Shown: piece by piece, positions 56,301-64,000 of the stretch
Numbering within the stretch: position 1 is the stretch's first letter
Layout: each line of letters begins with the position of its first letter
From: Trichosporon coremiiforme
Lineage: Eukaryota; Basidiomycota; Tremellomycetes; Trichosporonales; Trichosporonaceae
Length of the DNA stretch: 64,000 nt
Reading direction: 5' to 3'
Assembly (NCBI GenBank): GCA_039545355.1
Contig: BCJJ01000005.1
Span: 1,911,447 to 1,975,446, forward strand
Translations under genes and position numbers: made by a program
Notes under the pieces: model-generated
Told to the model about the DNA's origin: nothing
Databases searched by the model: none
What the model saw: only the letters and a program-made list of their open reading frames with translations

Positions 56301-58872
56301 TCTCTCCATTGAGGTCTTTGGTGAGCTTCGTGTTGTCTGTCCACCCAAGCTAACAACAGCTCCGTCACGGCACCAATTGAAACCTGATCCTGCAAAGGAC
56401 GAGATTGCAGCTGTGTTCTATTGCTTTCAGAACGACATGGAGTCCCTGCCTGACACCACCAAGTACCCAGGTTACTACGCTGGGTACGTCGTGGTTGACA
56501 GTCCTCAGATTGCGGAGCATCGCGCTCGCCTGCAAGGAGTACCATGCCATGTTGTCGAGTCTGAACTTGATCTGATCAACTGGGTGATTGACGCTGTGAA
56601 GGAGTGGGACCCCGACGTCCTGACAGGTTGGGAGCTCCACAACGCGTCCTGGGGCTATCTCTCGGCGCGGGCAACAGAATCATTTGACTTGGAGATGACC
56701 AGAGACCTCTCGCGCATGGTGTCGGACACGACCCAGAACCGGAAGGACGGATACTCGGCACACCACACTTCGACCTTCAAGGTCAACGGTCGCCACACAT
56801 TGAACATCTGGCGGATTATGCGTGGCGAAGTCAACCTTAACAGCTACTCGTTTGAGAATGTCGTGTTCCACGTACTCCATCGACGCATCCCTCGCTACTC
56901 CGCCGCGAATTTGACGGCCTTGTGGAAGAGCAAGTCACCAGAGCACACTGCCCGAGTACTACACATGCTCTTCGAGCGAGTCGTCATCTACGCGGAAGTT
57001 GTGGACAGGGCTGAGATCATCTCCAAGAATGCGTGAGCTACCCTGAGTGTCGCTTAGCTGACTTGCAGAGAGTTCGCTCGCGTCTTCGGAATTGACTTTG
57101 ATGCAGTCGTCTTCCGAGGCTCCCAGTTCAAGGTCGAGTCGTTCTTGTTTCGATTGGCGAAACCCGAGAGTTTTATCATGGTGACACCTTCGAAACAGCA
57201 GGTCGGGCTGCAGAACGCTCCATTCGCTGTGCCACTGATTCATGAGCCCGAGTCCAAGTACTACAATCACCCCATCGTCGTGCTCGACTTCCAGTCCCTC
57301 TACCCATCGGTGATGATCGCATACAACATCTGCTACTCCACCTGTCTGGGCCGCGTCGAGCAGTTCAAAGGCACAAACAAGTTCGGGTTCACCGAGCTAA
57401 AGGTTCCCGACGGGCTCCTTGAGCTTCTGAAAGACTACCTGACAGTTACTCCGAACGGCATGATCTTCGTGAAACCAGCCGTGCGCAAGAGCCTGTTGGC
57501 GAAGATGCTGGGCGAGATCCTCGACACACGAGTCATGGTCAAGCAGGCCATGAAGGGCTACCGCGACAACAAGAGCTTGACCCAAATGCTCAATGCGCGC
57601 CAGCTCGGTCTCAAGCTCATGGCCAACGTCACCTACGGCTACACGTCTGCGACATACTCTGGGCGCATGCCGTGCATCGAGATAGCGGACTCGATCGTAC
57701 AGACGGGACGTGAAACACTGGAGAAGGCGCAGGAGCACATCAACTCGGAGGCGAAATGGGGCGCGACTGTGGTTTACGGTGACACCGACTCTTTGTTCGT
57801 TGCGCTCCCAGGGCGTTCAAGGGACGAGGCGTTCAAAATCGGTCACGATATAGCGGATGCGGTGACTGCGATGAACCCGAAACCAGTCAAGCTCAAGTTC
57901 GAGAAGGTGTACATGGGCTCGGTGCTCATGGCGAAGAAACGCTACGTCGGCTTCAAGTATGAGCACCCAGACGACGTGGACCCGGTGTTCGACGCCAAGG
58001 GCATCGAGACGATCCGGCGTGACGGCTTCCCTGCGCAGCAAAAGATCGAAGAGATTGCGCTCAAGATGCTGTTCAAGAATCAGGATCTCAGCGAGATCAA
58101 GGCATTCGTTCAGGACGAGTGGCGCAAGATCCTGACGGGCCGTGTGTCACTACAGGACTTTATCATCGCGAAGGAGGTTCGCCTAGGGACGTACTCCGAG
58201 AAGGGTGTCCCTCCTCCAGGTGCGGCCGTGGCGTACCGGCGAATTCTGAAGGATCCTCGAGACGAGGTCGAGTACAGCGAGCGCGTCCCATACATCATCT
58301 CGGACAGCAGCACGGGTGGCAAGCGCCTGATCGACAAGGCGCGTACGCCAGAGGAGATGCTGTCGAGCAACCTCGGCATCGACAAGGAGTACTACATCCG
58401 CAACCTGCTGATTCCGCCGCTGTCGCGTATCTTCAACCTGGTTGGCGCCGACGTCGAGCAGTGGTTCGACAGCATGCCCCGCAGCAAGCGTGTGTCGACG
58501 TACGGCGTGAATGGTGGCGGTGGCAGCGCCCGGACGACCCGCATCGACGCGCACTTCCGTTCTCGCCACTGTCTCGTTTGCGGAGCTGAGAGTGGAGACG
58601 CACTGTGCGCCGCTTGCCGCGACGAACCGGCCGCGACTGCCCACGCCCTCCTCAGCCGGCAGCATGCGGCGCACTCGCGCCTCGCTGAGCTGCAGCGCAT
58701 TTGCGCCAGCTGTGCGGGCACGGGTCCGGCCGAGCGTGTGCTGTGCGACTCGATCGACTGTCCGGCGCTATACGCGCGCGCCCGCGCCGAGAAGGACGTG
58801 ACAGACGTCGCCGACGTGCCGGCACTCGTAGCAGAGCTCGACCAGCAAGACACTCTCTGTCTCGACTGGTAA
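53305..58872 (+). CDS. REV3: REV3, catalytic subunit of DNA polymerase zeta (1804 aa, 5 exons)
   Basis: The exons are 53305..53329, 53369..54561, 54601..56320, 56360..57032 and 57069..58872 (5415 nt). The N-terminal B-family region (PVLRIFGTTPQNQKICANIH, GHPFYGYHLGYSYFLKVSL, CDFDLYGCGFLDLS) is followed by a long disordered Ser/Pro/acidic middle, as in other Rev3 proteins. The exonuclease-like and polymerase domains follow. Motif A, DFQSLYPSVMIAYN, is near residue 1277, motif B contains KLMANVTYGYTSATYSGRM, and motif C, YGDTDSLFV, is near residue 1440. The C-terminal cysteines RHCLVCGAESGDALCAAC and ICASCAGTGP...CDSIDC form the CysA and CysB metal sites; CysB holds an Fe-S cluster in B-family polymerases. 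Pol zeta extends mismatched primers during translesion synthesis. Two 39-nt introns (54562-54600, 56321-56359) are in frame and stop-free, so they are easily mistaken for coding. Confidence 0.95.
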
Positions 58873-59242
58873 CGTCCAGCTGCGCAACGATCGACAAGAT
58901 CCATAGACGCTTTCTACAAGACACGGCATGCGGGGAAACAGGGCACACACACAACAACACTACTATGGACTTGTACTTGGGGATTTCTACAACCTCTTTC
59001 ACATGGCTCGGGACTCGGGTTTGGCGTCTTCCCGTCTCCTCCTTTCCGGTATCTCAGTAGTTAATAGCACAACGCAATGTAACACTAGCAGATACAGAGG
59101 ATCGCAGTCGGATCGGTCCGCCTCGACTCCGCGGCAGTGCAAGAATCTAGATTAACTCTGGTTCTTTGACTTGACGAATTATAATGGATGGGATGGGTTG
59201 CTTCAGTTGGTTTCTTGATGTGGGGATGAGTGGAATGGAGTA
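58873..59242. other. Convergent intergenic region between REV3 and the DUF2415 gene
   Basis: This 370-bp stretch lies between two stop codons and contains both 3' ends. It is AT-richer than the flanks. No other feature was seen. Confidence 0.5.
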
Positions 59243-61798
59243 TTAAGCCATGGACCAGCTGCCGCCCTCTCCGCCACCGTATCTGCGGAGATCCCACTCG
59301 ACGACAGTCTGCTCGGTGCCGGCGTAGAGCCAGTCGCCGGTCGGGTCGAACGCGACACCGGAGATACCGAATGTGCCCTGCTCGACGCCGTTGCGGCGGG
59401 CGGTGTGGCGCGGCCGGCTCGACTCGTCAAGGTACCACGGGACGGGGACGACGACGTGGGCCTGGAACGAGCGTGCGTCGACAATGTGAATGTTACTCGT
59501 GTCTTCACTAAAGACGAGTAAATCGCGAGAGGATCCTTCGGGGGAGAACTTGACGACGCGCGCAGCCTCGCGCCCCGTACTGCTCACGACGTGGTCGCCG
59601 CCGAGCTGCACCGAGGGCTGCAGGTCGGCCGTCGGGTCGGAGCGCTGGCTGAAGAACGTCGCGAGGGGGCGCGAGGTGCGGTGGTCCCACACAGTCACCT
59701 GCCCGTCTTGGCTCGCGACGGCGAACTTGCGCCCGTCCTTCGACCACGCCGTCGAAAAGCCCCATCCCGACTCCGAGTCCGTAGCGCCGTTGTATACGCC
59801 AATCTTCCGGAATTCGCGCCCACCGTCGATCACCTCGTACAGGAATACGTCTGTCGAGTCGCCCACCGTCACCATCGTGCGCAGGTCGGGCGAGAGCGAC
59901 GCTGTGGTCAGTTTTGCACGACTGCTTGTAAACTTACAATGGTTGACGGCGACACGGAACTTCTGTCCGCCGATACGAGACAGCCGGCGCGGCTCGCACT
60001 CCTCCATCCGCCGCTGGTCCATGTTCTCGTCGATCCGCTGCGCACTCGGCTGGTTCGACATTCGGTGCTGCGTCGTTCGCATATGCGGCGCGTACGGGTT
60101 TGAGCCGATACGCTCGGCGGCGGGTTGGCGATTGTAGTAGCCGCGCCACGACTCGCCATGGTAGCGCGAGTCGCGGAGGCGGAGCTCCTCCTCGGCTCGA
60201 CCTTGGTGGTCACGCGAAGTGCGCTGCTCGCGGTGCTGGCGGGCAGCCTGCGCCGACTGCGGCCGCGCGGGAATGCCGAGGTTCTGCGACAGGATGCCTT
60301 CGTTCAGCCCGATCGAGTCGTAGCCGAACGACGAGCCGAAGAGCGTGCGAGGGGGCGGCACGTTGCCGTGAGCCGCGGAACCCCAACGCACGGCGTCGAG
60401 AAGGCGGCCGTACGGGCGGGGGTCCTCGGCGGTGTGGCGCAGAGCACTCGTCGCAGGAGTGTTCTCCCAAGGAGGCTCGCGGTCGAGATCCTCGGCGTGG
60501 CGCAAGCTGAACATCTTCACACTAGTGTCGTTGCTGCTAACGAGGATACGCGGCTCATGCATGCGCCTCCGCGCCGAGCGTCCGGAAGCAACACTGCCTT
60601 CCCGCGACGTCACGACCTGGGGGATGTAGTGGTGCGACGAAGCGGACGAGCGGCGCCCCTGCGACATACGTGGGGTGTGACCGAAGGGAAGCGAGTTAGG
60701 ATACGTCGCGACGTTGGGCGAGGCGTCGTCGTCGACCTCCATGTCATCCGAGTCAGAGTCAGCCGAGTCGATGTCCGACTCGACGTCGTCGTCATCTTGC
60801 TCCTCAGACGTCCGCTGATAGCCGACGTACTGCTGCTTGCAGGCCGCTTGCCTCCGCGCCCAGCCGGTCGGGAACGTCGGCAGGATGGTGATTGCATTGT
60901 TGATGGAGCGGGATGTCAGACTCTGCTTCAAGACGAACGGCTTGATGGGCTCAGCATGCATGGCCTCGGTCTGCTCAGTGCCGGGAGGAAGGTCTGACAT
61001 GAACAACTCGCCCTTCTGCCCGCCACAAACGAGGAAGGCGCCGCTACATGGTCAGCCGCCGCTTATTCCGTTGCGCCATCTCGTCATGAGTTGCGGGAAC
61101 TCACTTAGTCGTCAGGCACGTCGGCGTAAAATCTAGCTTGAACAGGGTGCGAGTGGTGGGCGTCGGCTTCGCAGGACTCGAACTCCTGGGGGACGGGCGA
61201 CCAGAGTAGAAGCCGCTCATTGCCTCTTCGTAGCCTCGCTCCCATGATGGCGATGTGGGGAGGTCGCGACCATCCTCTTCCCTCGGTGACATCTTCTCAG
61301 GAGGCGCCCATCGCATCGACTCCAAGGTCATCACATGAGGGTAGATGATATGACCGCGCTCCAGAGGCAAGATCAGGTCACGCAGCTGGGGATGAATAAT
61401 GGTCACCGAAGCATGCACGAGACTACTCGGCTGGAAGTCGACATCGCGCAGTTCAGACGACGATTCCACGGGGTTCGCGTCGCTGAGGAGGGATTAGTGG
61501 ACAATGCGGGCAGGGTGGGGTTGATGTGGAGGTCGGCGTTGCGCGATAAGGGTGGGGATATGGGGAAGAGCACCAGGACCTGAGCACAAGGCTGCCTGTC
61601 GTCATGTGTCACTGATAGTGATGAACGTCTTCGCGCATGCCTCAATCAGCTCGTAAGGAGTGGCGAGCGTGACTGGTGTACTCGCTTGAGCTATGCAGCA
61701 CGCCCGCACGATTTCGATCCATGAGACAGGAAGCAGACGACTCTGCGTCAAGGCGCCCACTCGCAACGCGATTTGAAGGGCTGGACTCACCGGGTCAT
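59243..61798 (-). CDS. DUF2415/WD40-repeat protein (716 aa, 4 exons)
   Basis: The exons are 61798..61791, 61482..61105, 61043..59938 and 59901..59243 (2151 nt). Exon 1 carries just ATG ACC CG. The N-terminal part (VESSSELRDVDFQPSSLVHA, PHVMTLESMRWAPPE) leads to a beta-propeller. GAFLVCGGQKGELFMSDLPP and EPRILVSSNDTSVKMFSLR are separated by an acidic Ser/Asp insert. The C-terminal repeats FSTAWSKDGRKFAVASQDGQ, VKFSPEGSSRDLLVFSEDTS and FDPTGDWLYAGTEQTVVEWD match the fungal DUF2415 WD-protein family. Its biochemical role is not established to my knowledge. The 36-nt intron 59902-59937 is a multiple of three and stop-free. The first exon is inferred from donor, phase and acceptor fit; intron 1 is 308 nt. 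Confidence 0.85.
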
Positions 61799-64000
61799 GG
61801 CGAAGAAGGAATGGATCCGAGCGAGAGGAGATGGGATGAATCAAAATAATGCGGATGTGCTGCGATGAAGAAGGTCCGTTGGGTGCGATATGGAAGGTGC
61901 ACTAATCGCGCGCGGGCGTCGGGACGATGGTGAATAAGGCCAGGCGACTAGTGGTGCGGACAGGTGAAGGAAATGTGAGTGGCGAGAACAAGCGATAAGG
62001 AAAAGCAAGAACGAAGCGATGGGTTTGTTAAGAAAAAAGGGAATGGAATGGCGTCGACGGGTCAGTCGATTATAATGAGGAGCAAGGAATAACAGATGAA
62101 AAGCAGATGGATAGAGAATGAATGATGACGCACTGCGGGGTAGGGATCTCAGTCGAGTGGCTGCATCGCTCGCTGATGACGGGGGCGGGGCGGGGGGCAG
62201 ATAAAGAGTTGTGGGATCGGTGGATAGGTGGGATGTGGAGCCCAACGGTGTCCGGCGTCCACGGCGGATTGCTGCAGTGGCTGCACTGGAATCGAGGACG
62301 TGCACGGTCTAGGTTCTGGGTCCCTTTGTGCGATCCTGGGTTTTTGCGGGCGGTCGCGGTCATGGACCAAGCTTGCCCTGAGTAGTGTCTGAGCCCGTGT
62401 AGTGGCGCGCGCGCGCGTCTCGATTCAACGCCTGTCGCCTGGCCGTGGCTGCCTGGGCGAGTGGGTTGAGTGAAGAGGGCTATGAGGTCACGCGCACGCG
62501 ATTTCGCTTGAGCCTGAGCCTGAACCAACAGCTTTGAAGCATGACTCATGCCAGCCTGCTCTCAAGCGGGGGGCGTTTCGGTCTCTAAGCTGAGCACTCG
62601 GGGATGAGATCCGAGTCTGCAGATCCTCATTCCCTCCTGCCGCCCTATACCTCACTCTCTTTCATTCATTCCAGCGCACCACACCATCGACCTTCAGTGC
62701 GCCCACGAACAATAGCAGTGTGGCGTTCCTGCGAGAGCTTACGAAACCGCTTTGTGCATGCTGCGTTGTTGCGGCCTGGGCCTCGCATACTGAGCCTGGG
62801 AGAATCCTCCACATATTGTCCGATCGGTGTCTTGTTCAGAGCATCCCTCCTACAAGACCGAACTGTCTGGGCAGTTACGTCATACGTCATAGGACATGGC
62901 ACCCAGGCAAGGGACCATGCGACCGTACGCGCCTTGCGTTTATAACCTTCCCCGCAACCCGCGTCATCCTCACCGCCCCTTCCAAACTTGACGCCGCACA
63001 TCTCTCTGATTGCTCTGCACCTTTCGCCCGGCTCCTCGCTTCGAGACGAGCCTGCACGGCCTCGAAGTCAACACCGTCCACTCACTTTCCATTCCTCACA
63101 GGGTCACGATCACTTACAGACCTGGAGGTGTGAGCCTCACCCTACCGTCAAGCCGAGGTATGCACCAATGTCCTGGCTGACTGAAAGTCCACCAGAGCCA
63201 ATCTTTGATGGCTGAGAGGTCAGCGGACCAGGCTTGCTACCGAGCTTCCGACGACGGATGCTGTGTCAGGATGGAGGAAGGCACCGGAGTCTCCGGCCTC
63301 GCGGAAAGCAGTTCCGAGCGCGCGCTGGAGAAAGGCAATGTGTCGTCTAGTAGTCTCCGACGACGGGGTGGAAGTCTTACGAGGCACAGAGGATGGCCGT
63401 GGTACAGGCTTGCTGTACCACATGATTTGGGGGTCGGCGAAGGGAGACGACGACCAGGGGAGAAATGGAGTGCGGCTTGATTAAGTGTGGACAAGGGAGT
63501 CCATGATGAGCTCGGACTGTGTCGAGGGAAGCAGCTGCTGAATGCCGCTGCCGTGCTCCGGTCCCCAAATCTGGCCCGTTGGCAGCTGGTGCACTAATAA
63601 GCACGCGGATGAAACACTCAGCACAGCTCGCTCGGCACGACGCATCACGCACAACAATCCAGCAGGCCAGTGGCCAGCAACCGACAGCCAACTAGAGACT
63701 GAAAACACATCGCTGGAACCACGCCTACCATTAATCGCCTCGAGCGGCGAGACGCCGGCGTCGTGACCAGCCAGCTGACCAGGATGCTGTACCGGTTCAA
63801 ACCAGGAAGTAGGCAAGCAATGCCTTCCTCGTTTGCCCGCATGTACTTGCATGCCGCCGAGCCGACGCCATCATACCAGGCCAAGCGTCTTCTCGGCTCC
63901 GAGTGAAGCTCGCGCGGCCAGTGCGCGCAGTGCGGATTGCCGTGGCACCATGCGGCTCCGGACTTCTGCAATCAGATCGCCACGGCTCGGTCGTCCAGTC
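61799..64000. other. Terminal gene-poor region
   Basis: The first few hundred bases are the promoter and leader of the DUF2415 gene. Beyond that only short frames are seen, with one weak candidate at 63220-63423. Part of a gene beyond the right edge could begin here, but nothing is decisive. Confidence 0.45.
63220..63423 (-). CDS. Possible small protein or exon (67 aa), weak
   Basis: An ATG-started frame (MWYSKPVPRPSSVPRKTSTP...) runs to TGA at 63220-63222. The piece RRHIAFLQRALGTAFREAGD is not low-complexity and the wobble positions favour G/C. No family is recognised, and it could be one exon of a larger gene or fortuitous. Confidence 0.2.
   Translation of the reverse strand: MWYSKPVPRPSSVPRKTSTPSSETTRRHIAFLQRALGTAFREAGDSGAFLHPDTASVVGSSVASLVR

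Noticed and set aside
60125..60997. 290-codon plus-strand frame opposite the DUF2415 gene
   Set aside because: Its Val/Arg/Ala-rich composition is typical of the antisense of a GC-rich gene, while the minus strand encodes conserved WD-repeat sequence.
61170..61215. tRNA T-arm-like gagttcgagtcctgc on the minus strand
   Set aside because: It lies inside a conserved coding exon, and no matching A box, anticodon arm or acceptor stem is present.
1..64000. CRISPR array, prophage, insertion sequence or bacterial operon
   Set aside because: The sequence is plainly eukaryotic and intron-rich, with no regularly spaced repeats, transposase or phage genes.

Overview
This window comes from a GC-rich, intron-dense fungal nuclear genome. 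The intron grammar is consistent throughout: donors are GTGAGT/GTAAGC-like, an RGCTRAC-type branch point lies only a few bases before the acceptor AG, and most introns are 32-60 nt. Together with the gene set this fits a basidiomycete, probably a tremellomycete yeast of Trichosporonales type. The phylum is well supported; the order is inference. No prokaryotic, viral, CRISPR or intact transposon feature was recognised. Nearly all coding sequences are interrupted, so exon joins were worked out from splice signals, reading phase and protein-family fit. For every multi-exon gene the joined length is a multiple of three.

Layout. 1-8 kb: 3' end of an amino-acid transporter, a small multi-span membrane protein, a RINT1/Tip20-type tether and a long PH-domain protein. 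8-11.6 kb: gene-poor, but 11.06-11.51 kb carries six intron-shaped elements on the minus strand. 11.6-16.2 kb: a ~1465-residue scaffold-like protein with a coiled coil and an array of (L/I/V/M)xxQxTG motifs, the Ark/Prk kinase target motif of endocytic adaptors. 16.6-25.2 kb: a compact housekeeping block with a secreted-type agmatinase, a WBP11-like splicing factor, ARPC5, Rer1 and the APC/C subunit Cdc27. 25.2-34.5 kb: mostly gene-free, with one small Ser/Pro-rich protein. 34.5-42.8 kb: a polyglutamine Myb/SANT regulator, NAA50, PTH2, U2AF small subunit, alpha-SNAP and mitochondrial uS10m. 42.8-51.9 kb: one low-complexity acidic/basic protein between two long gene-poor stretches. 51.9-61.8 kb: a mitochondrial-type nitrilase (Nit1/Nit2 family) with an 11-nt exon, divergently paired with REV3 (DNA polymerase zeta), then a DUF2415/WD-repeat protein. 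61.8-64 kb: no secure gene.

The genes do not form one pathway. They alternate as divergent pairs with short shared promoters (NIT/REV3 211 bp, WBP11/ARPC5 210 bp, NAA50/PTH2 216 bp) and convergent pairs with short 3' gaps (83-200 bp). Membrane trafficking recurs (RINT1, Rer1, alpha-SNAP, the putative endocytic scaffold, ARPC5), as do splicing factors (WBP11, U2AF35), but this looks like ordinary housekeeping content. The most unusual features are the minus-strand intron cluster at 11.06-11.51 kb, the LxxQxTG-array protein, the 11-nt and 8-nt coding exons, and the tight branch-point/AG geometry in which an AG touching the branch point is skipped.
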